This document shows, piece after piece, positions 20,243-28,607 of a stretch of 64,000 nt of DNA; positions within the stretch are counted from its first letter, which is position 1, and each line of letters begins with the position of its first letter. The position numbers and the translations under genes are program-made. A model generated the notes under the pieces. That model had not been told where the DNA came from. It saw only the letters and a list, made by a program, of their open reading frames with translations, and made no database searches. This DNA is from Pseudomonas kairouanensis (GTDB lineage Bacteria; Pseudomonadota; Gammaproteobacteria; Pseudomonadales; Pseudomonadaceae). Location: assembly GCF_004682055.1 (NCBI RefSeq), contig NZ_QUZU01000006.1:62001-126000 (forward strand), read 5' to 3'.

Positions 20243-20845
20243 ATGAGCTTCAGCCCCCTGATTCGCCAACTGATCGACGCCCTGCGCACCTTGCCGGGCG
20301 TGGGCCAGAAAACCGCCCAGCGTATGGCGCTGCAACTGCTGGAGCGCGATCGCAGCGGCGGCACCCGCTTGGCCCAGGCCCTGAGCCAGGCCATGACCGG
20401 GGTAGGCCACTGTCGTCAATGCCGCACCCTCACCGAGGAAGAACTCTGCCCGCAATGCGCCGACCCGCGCCGCGACGACACCTTGCTGTGCGTGGTGGAA
20501 GGGCCGATGGACGTATATGCGGTGGAGCAGACCGGCTATCGCGGGCGCTACTTTGTGCTCAAGGGCCACCTGTCGCCGCTGGACGGCCTGGGCCCGGAGG
20601 CTATCGGTATTCCGCAGTTGGTGGCACGTATCGAAGAGCAGGGCACGTTCACTGAAGTGATTCTGGCCACCAACCCCACGGTGGAAGGTGAGGCCACGGC
20701 CCATTACATCGCCCAATTGCTGAGCAACAAAGGCCTGGTCACCTCGCGTATCGCCCATGGCGTGCCGCTGGGTGGGGAGCTGGAGTTGGTGGATGGCGGC
20801 ACGCTGGCGCATTCGTTTGCGGGCCGCAAGCCAATCGCGCTCTAA
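20243..20845 (+). CDS. recR: Recombination protein RecR
   Basis: 200 residues from ATG 20243. An N-terminal helix-hairpin-helix ([17 protein letters not shown], about 16-32) is followed by a four-cysteine zinc finger (CRQCRTL...LCPQC) and a Toprim domain ([12 protein letters not shown], later [19 protein letters not shown]). RecR with RecO and RecF loads RecA on single-stranded gaps. The cluster dnaX-ybaB-recR is a typical bacterial group, here interrupted by the CurA-like gene. Confidence 0.96.
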   Translation: MSFSPLIRQLIDALRTLPGVGQKTAQRMALQLLERDRSGGTRLAQALSQAMTGVGHCRQCRTLTEEELCPQCADPRRDDTLLCVVEGPMDVYAVEQTGYRGRYFVLKGHLSPLDGLGPEAIGIPQLVARIEEQGTFTEVILATNPTVEGEATAHYIAQLLSNKGLVTSRIAHGVPLGGELELVDGGTLAHSFAGRKPIAL

Positions 20846-20879
20846 AACACACCGCATTTCGAAGGATGTACTCGGTCAA

Positions 20880-20984
20880 ATGTGGGAGCGGCGGTGCGAC
20901 GGTTCGACTTGCCCGCGAAGGCGGCGGGTCAGTCAACATCTTGGTGTCTGATACACCGCATTCGCGAGCAAGCCCGCTCCCACA
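20880..20984. repeat. REPIN with extended left arm
   Basis: The right arm is an ordinary REP (TTCGCGAGCAAGCCCGCTCC). The left arm has about 15 extra bases (CGGTGCGACGGTTCGA) in place of one G between GGAGCGG and CTTGC. The pair encloses CAGTCAACATC...TGTCTGATACACCG. It lies directly after recR. Confidence 0.8.
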
Positions 20985-21018
20985 GTCGACCGCGTTCCAA
21001 AGGATGTACTCGGTTAAT

Positions 21019-21057
21019 TGTGGGAGCGGCGGTGCGACGGTCCGACTTGCTCGCGAA
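21019..21057. repeat. Single extended REP variant
   Basis: TGTGGGAGCGG, then the extra CGGTGCGACGGTCCGA, then CTTGCTCGCGAA. It is a solitary copy in tandem with the preceding element, both preceded by the same AAGGATGTACTCGGT flank. It lies 30 bases past the apt stop codon (convergent). Confidence 0.75.
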
Positions 21058-21086
21058 GAGGCCGGTACCGACAGTCAAGAAACCCG

Positions 21087-21635
21087 TTATTGCTCAGTCA
21101 ACGCAAACTGCGTCAAACAAAACGTCGGAATCCCCATATCTTCCAAACGCTGCGACCCGCCCAGCTCCGGCAGGTCAATAATCGCCGCCGCTTCAAAAAT
21201 CTTTGCCCCCATGCGCCTTACCAGGTTCGCCGCCGCAATCAACGTTCCGCCGGTGGCGATCAGGTCATCGAACATCAGCACCGAATCGCCTTCGCACAGG
21301 CTGTCGGCGTGCACTTCCAGGAGCGCCTCGCCGTATTCGGTCTGGTAACCCTCGGCCAGCACGTCTGCTGGCAGCTTGCCCTGTTTGCGGAACAGGATCA
21401 GCGGCTTGTTCAGTTGGTAGGCAATGATCGAGCCGATCAAAAAGCCCCGCGCATCCATCGCGCCGATATGGCTGAAATCGGCCTCGACATAGCGGTGGGC
21501 AAAGCTGTCGGCCACCAGGCGCAGGGCGCGGGGCGATTGGAACAGCGGCGTGATGTCACGGAAGATCACCCCAGGCTTGGGGAAGTCGATGACGGGGCGG
21601 ATCAGGGATTTGATGTCGAACGAATCGAAGGTCAT
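21087..21635 (-). CDS. apt: Adenine phosphoribosyltransferase
   Basis: 182 residues from the ATG at 21635 ([22 protein letters not shown]); a longer open frame to 21734 overlaps anr and is rejected. Family marks are [11 protein letters not shown], the flexible-loop region and the PRPP-binding motif [13 protein letters not shown] (about 120-132). It converts adenine and PRPP to AMP for purine salvage. It lies 79 bases downstream of anr on the same strand, an arrangement also seen in P. aeruginosa. Confidence 0.96.
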   Translation of the reverse strand: MTFDSFDIKSLIRPVIDFPKPGVIFRDITPLFQSPRALRLVADSFAHRYVEADFSHIGAMDARGFLIGSIIAYQLNKPLILFRKQGKLPADVLAEGYQTEYGEALLEVHADSLCEGDSVLMFDDLIATGGTLIAAANLVRRMGAKIFEAAAIIDLPELGGSQRLEDMGIPTFCLTQFALTEQ

Positions 21636-21714
21636 CGTCGAAGAGTCCTGGGGCTGGAAACGGACTCGAAGTATACCTGCGGCCTCGCCGATTGGCGCGG
21701 CCGCAGTGTCTGGG

Positions 21715-22449
21715 TCAGCCTTCCAGCGAGCCACCGGCCAGGGCGCACAACTGGATCGGGTCCAGGATATGCACTTCCTTGCCCTCGGCGGCGATCAGTT
21801 CGTTCTGCTGGAAACGGGTAAACACGCGGGACACGGTTTCCACCGCCAGGCCCAGGTAGTTGCCGATTTCATTGCGCGACATGCTCAGGCGGAACTGGTT
21901 GGCCGAGAAGCCCCGAGCACGGAAACGTGCCGACAGGTTGACCAGGAACGTGGCGATGCGCTCGTCAGCGGTTTTCTTCGACAACAGCAGCATCATTTGC
22001 TGGTCGTCACGGATCTCGCGGCTCATCACGCGCATCAACTGGCGGCGCAATTGCGGCAGTTGCAGGGCCAGCTCGTCCAGGCGTTCGAAGGGAATTTCGC
22101 ACACCGAGGTGGTCTCCAGGGCCTGCGCCGACACCGGATGAATCTCAGTGTCCATGCCCGACAAGCCCACCAGTTCGCTGGGCAGGTGGAAGCCGGTGAT
22201 CTGCTCTTCGCCGCTGTCGCTCAGGCTGAACGTCTTCAACGCGCCCGAACGCACGGCATAAACGGAATCGAACTTGTCGCCCTGGCGGAACAGGAATTCA
22301 CCTTTTTTCAGCGGGCGCCCACGTTTAACGATGTCGTCCAGCGCATCCATGTCTTCCAAATTCAACGAAAGTGGCAAGCAGAGGGGGGCCAGGCTGCAAT
22401 CCTTGCAATGAGCCTGGCTGTGAGCGCGCAGTTTGACTGGCTCGGACAT
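21715..22449 (-). CDS. anr: Anaerobic regulator Anr (FNR-type oxygen sensor)
   Basis: 244 residues. The cysteines that hold the oxygen-labile [4Fe-4S] cluster are Cys 15, 18 and 24 ([10 protein letters not shown]) plus Cys about 117 (TTSVCEIPF). The cyclic-nucleotide-like fold spans about 30-150. The C-terminal helix-turn-helix has [25 protein letters not shown], whose Glu-Ser-Arg combination recognises TTGAT half-sites. Anr activates low-oxygen genes, and matching boxes are present upstream of hemN, ccoG and ccoN2 in this window. I see no box in its own upstream region. Confidence 0.97.
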   Translation of the reverse strand: MSEPVKLRAHSQAHCKDCSLAPLCLPLSLNLEDMDALDDIVKRGRPLKKGEFLFRQGDKFDSVYAVRSGALKTFSLSDSGEEQITGFHLPSELVGLSGMDTEIHPVSAQALETTSVCEIPFERLDELALQLPQLRRQLMRVMSREIRDDQQMMLLLSKKTADERIATFLVNLSARFRARGFSANQFRLSMSRNEIGNYLGLAVETVSRVFTRFQQNELIAAEGKEVHILDPIQLCALAGGSLEG

Positions 22450-22602
22450 ATCTTAAATCCTTGTGGGAAAACACACATAAGACGTAAGGGTAACGCACTG
22501 AGTGAGGGTCAGGCCAGCCTGTACAAAAAACCGACAGGGGTATAAAGAATTTTCACGGTGTGCCGATGGCCTGCTATCAACCATGGAACCTGGACGTTCA
22601 CC

Positions 22603-23067
22603 ATGCCTTCCTTGACGCTCGATCTGGCGCTGCGCACGCAGATTGCGACAGCGCCTGAAACGAAAAAGCCCGCCACCGCTGTTGCAGTTGCCAATGCACC
22701 GACGCCCGATGAGACCAAGCCTGCGGTTTCGGTGGTGATTTCCGGTGCTGCGATGAAAGCGGCAGCCGCCGAGAAAACCTCCAACAGTGATATCGAAGAC
22801 AGCGGCTTGTCGGATACCGTCCAGCAACTGTTGAAGATGATCCGTGAAATCAAAAAGCAGATCGCCGAGAAGCAAGCCGAACTGGCAGCGGTCATGGCTG
22901 ACAAATCCTTGAGCCCCGAACAGGCCCAGGCCAAAATCGCGGCCCTGCAATCGGCGTTAGGTGCCCTGCAGGCCAGTTTGACTACCGCCCAGGCGTCTTT
23001 GACCAAGGTGATGAAAGACATGGGCGCCGAAGAAGCGATGAAAGTGACCAGTCTGCTGATGAAGTAA
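22603..23067 (+). CDS. Small coiled-coil protein, FlxA-like
   Basis: 154 residues from ATG 22603; the frame is open back to 22558 without a better start. The first 60 residues are Ala/Thr/Pro-rich and probably disordered. Residues about 75-135 form a strong heptad-like coiled coil (IREIKKQIAEKQAELAAV, then QAQAKIAALQSALGALQ) resembling FlxA-like proteins. There is no signal peptide or membrane segment. It is divergent from anr and convergent with hemN, with only 6 bases between stops. The opposite strand is also open, but this frame has the better protein character. Function unknown. Confidence 0.65.
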   Translation: MPSLTLDLALRTQIATAPETKKPATAVAVANAPTPDETKPAVSVVISGAAMKAAAAEKTSNSDIEDSGLSDTVQQLLKMIREIKKQIAEKQAELAAVMADKSLSPEQAQAKIAALQSALGALQASLTTAQASLTKVMKDMGAEEAMKVTSLLMK

Positions 23068-23073
23068 CCGCAC

Positions 23074-24456
23074 TCAGATCACCCGCGAGAACCGTTGCCG
23101 GTTCTGGTGCTCAAGGTAAGCGTCAAACACCATGCACACCGAGCGCACCAGTAGCCGGCCGGCCGGCAACACCTCAATGCCCTGGGCGTTCAGCTCGATC
23201 AGGCCGTCTGCGGCCATGGCCTCAAGCTGGGGCCAGATCTCATCAAAATAGCCGCGAAAATCAATGTTGAAGGCCTGTTCGATCGTCTCGAAAGCCAGGC
23301 TGAAATTGCAGATCAGTTGCTGGATCACGGCGCGCCGCAACCGGTCGTCGGGGTTGCACACCAGGCCACGGCTGGTGGCCAGTTGCGCGCTGGCCAGGGT
23401 GTTCTGGTAGGCGTTGAGGTCGCTGCTGTTCTGGCAATACAAGTCGCCGATCTGGCTGATGGCCGACACGCCCAACCCAATCAAGTCGCAATGGCCGTGG
23501 GTGGTGTAGCCCTGGAAATTGCGCTGCAATGTCCCTTCTTCCTGGGCGATGGCCAGTTCGTCATCCGGCAGGGCAAAGTGGTCCATGCCGATGTAGCGAT
23601 AGCCGGCCTGGGTCAGTTGCTCGATGGTGGTTTGCAGCATCAGCAGTTTTTCGGCCGGGGACGGCAGGTCGTCGGCGTTGATGCGCCGCTGGGGCATGAA
23701 GCGCTCCGGCAGGTGCGCGTAGTTGAACACCGATAGGCGATCCGGTTGCAGGCGGATCACTTCTTCCACGGTGCGTGCAAAGTTGATCGGGGTTTGCTTG
23801 GGCAGGCCGTAGATCAGGTCGATATTGATCGAGCGAAACTGCAGGGTACGCGCCGCATCGATCACCGCGCGGGTTTCTTCCAGGCTTTGCAGGCGGTTGA
23901 CCGCCCGTTGCACCTCGGGGTCGAGGTCTTGCACACCGATGCTCACGCGGTTGAAACCCAACTCGCGCAGCAGGCCCATGGTGGCCCAGTCGGCTTCGCG
24001 GGGGTCGATTTCGATGCCGTAGTCGCCGGAGTCGTCGTCCAGCAAATTGAAGTGCTGGCGCAGGCGGCCCATGACCTGGCGCAATTCGTCGTGGCTGAGG
24101 AAGGTGGGGGTGCCGCCGCCGAAATGCAGTTGCTCCACCGGCTGTTTGGGGTCGAGGTGGCAGGCCACCAATTGGATTTCCTGCTCCAGGCGCTGCAGGT
24201 AAGCCTGGGCGCGGCCACGGTCCTTGGTGATGACTTTGTTGCAGGCGCAGTAGTAACAAATGTTGGCGCAGAACGGCACATGCACATACAGCGACAACGG
24301 CCGCACGGCCTTGCGGCTGTCACGCAGGGCGTGGAGCAGGTCAAAGGTGCCGACCTGGCTGCCGAATTGGACGGCGGTGGGGTAGGACGTGTAGCGCGGT
24401 CCCGCCAGGTCGTAGCGATGAATCAGATCGGTATCCCAACGAATGGCGTCGAGCAT
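23074..24456 (-). CDS. hemN: Oxygen-independent coproporphyrinogen III oxidase HemN
   Basis: 460 residues, matching the usual HemN length. The radical-SAM motif is CANICYYC (Cys about 62, 66, 69) after LSLYVHVPF. FGGGTPTF and the region IEIDPREAD bind S-adenosylmethionine, and a HemN-specific C-terminal domain follows. It makes protoporphyrinogen IX from coproporphyrinogen III without oxygen, supplying haem for the cbb3 oxidases encoded upstream. A perfect Anr box lies 61 bases before the start. Confidence 0.97.
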   Translation of the reverse strand: MLDAIRWDTDLIHRYDLAGPRYTSYPTAVQFGSQVGTFDLLHALRDSRKAVRPLSLYVHVPFCANICYYCACNKVITKDRGRAQAYLQRLEQEIQLVACHLDPKQPVEQLHFGGGTPTFLSHDELRQVMGRLRQHFNLLDDDSGDYGIEIDPREADWATMGLLRELGFNRVSIGVQDLDPEVQRAVNRLQSLEETRAVIDAARTLQFRSINIDLIYGLPKQTPINFARTVEEVIRLQPDRLSVFNYAHLPERFMPQRRINADDLPSPAEKLLMLQTTIEQLTQAGYRYIGMDHFALPDDELAIAQEEGTLQRNFQGYTTHGHCDLIGLGVSAISQIGDLYCQNSSDLNAYQNTLASAQLATSRGLVCNPDDRLRRAVIQQLICNFSLAFETIEQAFNIDFRGYFDEIWPQLEAMAADGLIELNAQGIEVLPAGRLLVRSVCMVFDAYLEHQNRQRFSRVI

Positions 24457-24488
24457 GCGGGCGTTCCCCCGGATAGGCTAATGGGCCG

Positions 24489-24530
24489 AGTCTAGGGGCG
24501 TGGCAGGGAGGGCATCTTGATTTGCATCAA
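24489..24530 (-). promoter_or_regulatory. Anr-dependent hemN promoter
   Basis: The box TTGATTTGCATCAA (24517-24530) is a perfect TTGAT-N4-ATCAA site. On the minus strand TAGACT (24494-24489) sits exactly where a -10 element should be if the box is centred at -41.5, giving a start near 24482. This is the layout of a class II FNR/Anr-activated promoter. The site occupies the 103-base gap between the TauE/SafE-like gene and hemN. Confidence 0.85.
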
Positions 24531-24559
24531 CGGGGAGCGGCGCTATGCCACATGGCCTT

Positions 24560-25243
24560 TTAATGGCCCATTAGCCAGTGCTGATGCGGACCGGGCAGCG
24601 TCCAGATCCCGAACAGCACGACCAGCAAGCCACCGGCCATGCGCACGCTGCGTTTGCGCAGTAGCGCCGTGACCCGCTCTGCCGCCAAACCGGTTGCCAG
24701 CAGCACCGGCCAGGTACCCAGGCCGAACGCCAGCATCAGCAAGCCGCTGTCAATCGCATTGCCCTGGCTGGCGGCCCACAGCAATGTGCTGTAGACCAGC
24801 CCGCACGGCAGCCAGCCCCACAGCGCGCCCAGCAGCAAGGCGCGCGGCAGGCTGGACACCGGCAGCAACCGGCTGGCAACCGGCTGGATATGCCGCCACA
24901 GTCCGCGCCCGAGGGCTTCGATGCGCGTCAAGCCGCTCCACCAGCCAGCCAGGTACAAGCCCATGCTGATCAGCAACAACCCGGCCAGCACGCGCATGAA
25001 CATCGCCGCCGGGCTGTTGGCCACGGCCCAGCCCGCCAGGCCGATCAAGACGCCAGCAGCGGTGTAACTGAGGATGCGCCCCAGGTTGTACGCCAGCAGC
25101 AGACGAAACCGCCGGCTGCGTTGCTCCTTGGGGATGGCTAGCGTCAGCGCGCCCATCAGCCCGCCGCACATGCCCAGGCAATGCCCGCCACCGAGCAGGC
25201 CGAGGATCAGCGCAGAAACCAGCAACGGCGCCAGTTCAAGCAT
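24560..25243 (-). CDS. TauE/SafE (DsbD-like) membrane protein linked to cbb3 genes
   Basis: 227 residues with six likely membrane helices. Two conserved cysteine sites stand out: GGGHCLGMCGGLMGAL in helix 1 (residues about 18-33) and WLPCGLVYSTLLWA in helix 4, the pattern of the UreH/DsbD-type transmembrane family commonly named sulfite exporter TauE/SafE. Its start overlaps the ccoS stop by 8 bases, so it belongs to the ccoGHIS operon. Position and membrane cysteines suggest copper or thiol handling during cbb3 assembly; this is inference, and sulfite export is not supported by context. Confidence 0.85.
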   Translation of the reverse strand: MLELAPLLVSALILGLLGGGHCLGMCGGLMGALTLAIPKEQRSRRFRLLLAYNLGRILSYTAAGVLIGLAGWAVANSPAAMFMRVLAGLLLISMGLYLAGWWSGLTRIEALGRGLWRHIQPVASRLLPVSSLPRALLLGALWGWLPCGLVYSTLLWAASQGNAIDSGLLMLAFGLGTWPVLLATGLAAERVTALLRKRSVRMAGGLLVVLFGIWTLPGPHQHWLMGH

Positions 25244-25448
25244 GGGGCGGGTCTTTGGGCGGTTGCTCGGGGTGGTTGGCTTGTTCGACGCCGGCCAGGT
25301 GGTTAGGGTCCTGGTCGTCGAACAGCACGCTGTGGGCCGGGCCGTCGAGGTCGTCGTACTGGCCGCTGTCCACGGCCCAGAAGAAGATGTAGATGGCCAC
25401 GCCCACTAATAGCAGCGCCGCAGGAATCATCACGTAGAGAGCTGGCAT
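25236..25448 (-). CDS. ccoS: cbb3 oxidase assembly protein CcoS
   Basis: 70 residues: one N-terminal membrane helix (MPALYVMIPAALLLVGVAIYIFFWAVDSGQYDDLDGPAH), with the FixS/CcoS signature FWAVDSGQYDDLDGPA, then a short acidic and Pro-rich tail. Required in related bacteria for cofactor insertion into the CcoN subunit. It follows ccoI by 22 bases and overlaps the next gene. Confidence 0.96.
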   Translation of the reverse strand: MPALYVMIPAALLLVGVAIYIFFWAVDSGQYDDLDGPAHSVLFDDQDPNHLAGVEQANHPEQPPKDPPHA

Positions 25449-25470
25449 CGGTACTCCATGTCCGCGCGGT

Positions 25471-27915
25471 TCATGCCGGCAGCGGACGGGTGACTGTAGG
25501 GGCGCTGGCGGCTGGCGTGCTCGGCTGACGAGTCAGGCGCAGGGCGTTGAGCACCACGGTCAACGAACTGAGAGACATACCTATCGCTGCCCAGATGGGT
25601 GTGATCCAACCCAGGGCAGCAAACGGCAGCATAAGGCCATTGTACAGCCCGGCCCACAGCAAGTTTTCAACGATCACGCGGCGGGTGCGGCGTGCCAGGC
25701 TAAAGGCTTGTACCAAGGCATCCAGGCGGTTGGACAGCAGCACGGCATCGGCGCTGGTCTTGGCCAAGTCGGTGGCCGAGCCCATCGCCACGCTGATATC
25801 GGCGGCGGCCAGCACGGGCACATCGTTCACCCCATCACCCAGCATCAGCACCTTGCGGCCTTCCTTGTGCAACTGTTGCAGCACCTGCAGTTTGTCGTCG
25901 GGTCGCAGGCCGCCACGGGCTTCGTCGATGCCCAACTCGGCGGCGACACCGGCCACCATGGGCGAGCTGTCCCCCGACAGCAGCAGCGTGCGCCAGCCGC
26001 GGGCCTTGCACGCGGCCAACAGGGCGGGCGCGTCGCTGCGCAGGCGGTCATCGAGTACGAACCAGGCGAGGGCGCCATGGGTATCCCCCAGTAGCAACCA
26101 CTGCCCGGCTTCATCCGGTGAGGTCGGGATCGGGCAACCGCTCAACGCGCAGACAAAGCCCGGTTGGCCGATGCGCAATTGGCGCTCACCGACACGCCCT
26201 TCCAGGCCAAGGCCGGGGGAACTGAGTACTTCGTCGGCGGCCAGCGGTGCGCGGCCAAACGCGCGGGCAATCGGGTGTTCGGAGCGGTTTTCGAGGGCGG
26301 CGGCCAAGCTCAGGCAGTCATCGCTGCCCAGCGCACCCAGGGGCCGGATGGCGCGCAGTGCCAAGCGGCCTTCGGTCAGGGTGCCGGTCTTGTCGAAAAT
26401 CACCGTGTCGATCTGGTTCAAGCCTTCCAGCACATGGCCACGGGTCAGCAACAACCCGAGTTTGTGCAAGGTGCCGGTGGCGGCGGTGAGGGCGGTCGGC
26501 GTTGCCAGGGACAGCGCACACGGGCATGTCGCCACCAGCATCGCCAGCACAATCCAGAAGGCCCGCGATGAATCCAGTTCCCACCACGCCACACCGATCA
26601 CGGCAGCGGCGATCAACGAGCACAGCAGGAACCACTGCGCGGCGCGGTCGGCGATTTGTGCCAGGCGCGGCTTCTCGGCCTGGGCCCGGTCCAGCAGGCG
26701 CACGATGGCGGACAGGCGCGTGTCATGCCCCAGGGCGCGCACCTGCACCGTCAGTGCGCCTTCGACGTTGAGGGTGCCAGCGGTGACCGCATCCCCGGCC
26801 TGACGGGGCTGCGGCAAGTACTCGCCGGTGAGCAGGGACTCATCGATGCTCGACTGGCCCTCCAGAATCACCCCATCGGCGGGCAGCACCGCGCCGGGAT
26901 GTACCAGCACGCGGTCGCCCACGGCCAGTTCACTGAGCAGGATGCGTTCGCTCTGGCCGTCAGCATTCAGGCGCAGGCACGAGGCGGGCAGCAGGTTGAC
27001 CAACTGCGCGGTGGCCGCCGCTGTGCGTTCCCGTGCACGGCGCTCCAGATAGCGTCCGGCCAGCAGGAACAACGCAAACATGCCCACCGCATCGAAATAC
27101 AACTCGCCGACGCCGGTGATCGCCGTCCAGATGCCCGCCAGGTAGGCACCGCCGATGGCGAGGGACACCGACACATCCATGGTCAGGTGGCGCGTGCGCA
27201 GGTCGCGCATGGCGCCTTTGAAAAACGGCGCGCAGCTGTAGAACACGATGGGCGTGGTCAGAAACATCGCCACCCAGCGCAGGATCACATGCAACTGCGG
27301 GCTCAGGTCGATATTGAATTCCGGCCAGGTGGCCATGGTGGCCATCATTGCCTGGAACCACAGCAGCCCGGCCACACCCAATTGGCGCAAGGCCCGGCGG
27401 TTTTCGCTGGCCAGTTGTTCGGCGGCGCGGTCGGCTTGATAGGGGTGGGCGGCGTAGCCGATATGCCGCAACTCGGCGAGCAGGTGGCTCAAGGGCAATT
27501 GCCCATCGGCCCAGCGCACATGCAGGCGATGGTTGGACAGGTTCAGCCGTGCCTCGGCCACGGCGGGCAGGCTGCGCAGGTGTTTTTCGATCAGCCAGCC
27601 ACAGGCGGCACAGCTGATGCCTTCCATCAAAAGGGTGGTTTCGGCGAGGTCGCCTTCGTGGCGCACGAAGGGCTTTTGCACGTCGGCGCGGTCGTACAGC
27701 GCCAGTTCGTCCACCAGTTGCACCGGCAATGCCTCGGGGTTGGCCGAGGCTTCGCTGCGGTGCTGGTAATAGCTTTCCAGCCCACCGGCCACGATGGCTT
27801 CGGCCACGGCCTGGCAGCCGGGGCAGCAGAGTTCGCGGCGCTCACCGAGGATGACCGTGGTGAAACGGCTGCCGGAGGGGACGGGGAGGGCGCAGTGGTA
27901 GCAGGGGGTGGTCAT
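25471..27915 (-). CDS. ccoI: Copper-transporting P1B-type ATPase CcoI/FixI
   Basis: 814 residues. The cysteine-rich N-terminus (CYHC at 5-8 and CCPGC at about 30-34) is followed by a heavy-metal domain with ISCAACGWLIEKHL. Membrane helices include the metal site CPC in ATCPCALSLATP. The phosphorylation motif DKTGTLTEG and the hinge GDGVNDVPVLAAAD follow. It moves copper out of the cytoplasm for delivery to the CuB centre of CcoN. It lies in ccoGHIS between ccoH and ccoS, with a REP hairpin in the gap to ccoH. Confidence 0.96.
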   Translation of the reverse strand: MTTPCYHCALPVPSGSRFTTVILGERRELCCPGCQAVAEAIVAGGLESYYQHRSEASANPEALPVQLVDELALYDRADVQKPFVRHEGDLAETTLLMEGISCAACGWLIEKHLRSLPAVAEARLNLSNHRLHVRWADGQLPLSHLLAELRHIGYAAHPYQADRAAEQLASENRRALRQLGVAGLLWFQAMMATMATWPEFNIDLSPQLHVILRWVAMFLTTPIVFYSCAPFFKGAMRDLRTRHLTMDVSVSLAIGGAYLAGIWTAITGVGELYFDAVGMFALFLLAGRYLERRARERTAAATAQLVNLLPASCLRLNADGQSERILLSELAVGDRVLVHPGAVLPADGVILEGQSSIDESLLTGEYLPQPRQAGDAVTAGTLNVEGALTVQVRALGHDTRLSAIVRLLDRAQAEKPRLAQIADRAAQWFLLCSLIAAAVIGVAWWELDSSRAFWIVLAMLVATCPCALSLATPTALTAATGTLHKLGLLLTRGHVLEGLNQIDTVIFDKTGTLTEGRLALRAIRPLGALGSDDCLSLAAALENRSEHPIARAFGRAPLAADEVLSSPGLGLEGRVGERQLRIGQPGFVCALSGCPIPTSPDEAGQWLLLGDTHGALAWFVLDDRLRSDAPALLAACKARGWRTLLLSGDSSPMVAGVAAELGIDEARGGLRPDDKLQVLQQLHKEGRKVLMLGDGVNDVPVLAAADISVAMGSATDLAKTSADAVLLSNRLDALVQAFSLARRTRRVIVENLLWAGLYNGLMLPFAALGWITPIWAAIGMSLSSLTVVLNALRLTRQPSTPAASAPTVTRPLPA

Positions 27916-27947
27916 GGGCTGGAATCTATGGTGGCTGGGAGGGCCTC

Positions 27948-28034
27948 ATCGGGGGCAAGTCGAATCGTCGCACCGCCCCTCCCACATTTGACTGTGTTCA
28001 CAAATCAAAAGGTGGGAGGGGGCTTGCCCCCGAT
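27948..28034. repeat. REPIN with one extended arm, between ccoI and ccoH
   Basis: Left arm ATCGGGGGCAAGTCGAATCG continues as TCGCACCGCCCCTCCCAC; read on the other strand it carries the same extra CGGTGCGACGATTCGA block seen after recR. The right arm is an ordinary GTGGGAGGGGGCTTGCCCCC. It sits inside an operon and may modulate mRNA stability between ccoH and ccoI. Confidence 0.75.
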
Positions 28035-28052
28035 GCGCGAAGCGCCGGCTGT

Positions 28053-28592
28053 TTACTTTTTCAGGTCTTCGGCACCTTGCAACGGTTCATCCCCCAACAG
28101 CAAATCCTTGTCATGGCTGACCTCTTCTTCTTCGAACAGGCGCCAGGTCTTGTCACCTTCTACTCCGAGCAACTCGACAAAACGCCGCCCTTCGACCTTG
28201 TCGGTAACCTGGCCAATATAGCGACCCGGCTCGCTGTCGCTGCGGGCCAGGTTGATCTTGCGGTCTTTGTCTGGCTGGGTCGGGGAAATCAAATTGAGTT
28301 CCAGCGTGTTCGGGTTGCTGTAGCCCGTGAGGTTCAGCTCGACTTCACCGGTCAATTCGTCCAGGTGCAGCTTGGCGCGCAATTGCAGGGTCTGGGCCAG
28401 CCGTTCACGGTCCAGGGAGCGGTTGATGCCTTTGCCGGCCTCGTAGTAGTTGTCGTTGACCAGGTTGTCCGGGTTGTTCACCGCGATGGTCACCATCGAC
28501 AAGGTCAAGGTCACCGAGCAGGCCAGGATGGCAATGATGATCCAGGGCCAGAGGTGCTTGTACCAAGGGCTTGCGGCAGTTGCGACGGACAT
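28053..28592 (-). CDS. ccoH: cbb3 oxidase assembly protein CcoH/FixH
   Basis: 179 residues: one N-terminal membrane helix (WYKHLWPWIIIAILACSVTLTLSMV, about 10-36), then the FixH signature NPDNLVNDNYYEAGKGINR (about 40-58). A periplasmic beta-rich domain follows, with GRYIGQV and GDKTWRLFE. CcoH associates with the oxidase during assembly. It is separated from ccoG by 15 bases. Confidence 0.95.
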   Translation of the reverse strand: MSVATAASPWYKHLWPWIIIAILACSVTLTLSMVTIAVNNPDNLVNDNYYEAGKGINRSLDRERLAQTLQLRAKLHLDELTGEVELNLTGYSNPNTLELNLISPTQPDKDRKINLARSDSEPGRYIGQVTDKVEGRRFVELLGVEGDKTWRLFEEEEVSHDKDLLLGDEPLQGAEDLKK

Positions 28593-28607
28593 TGTTCTGC
28601 TCTCTCG

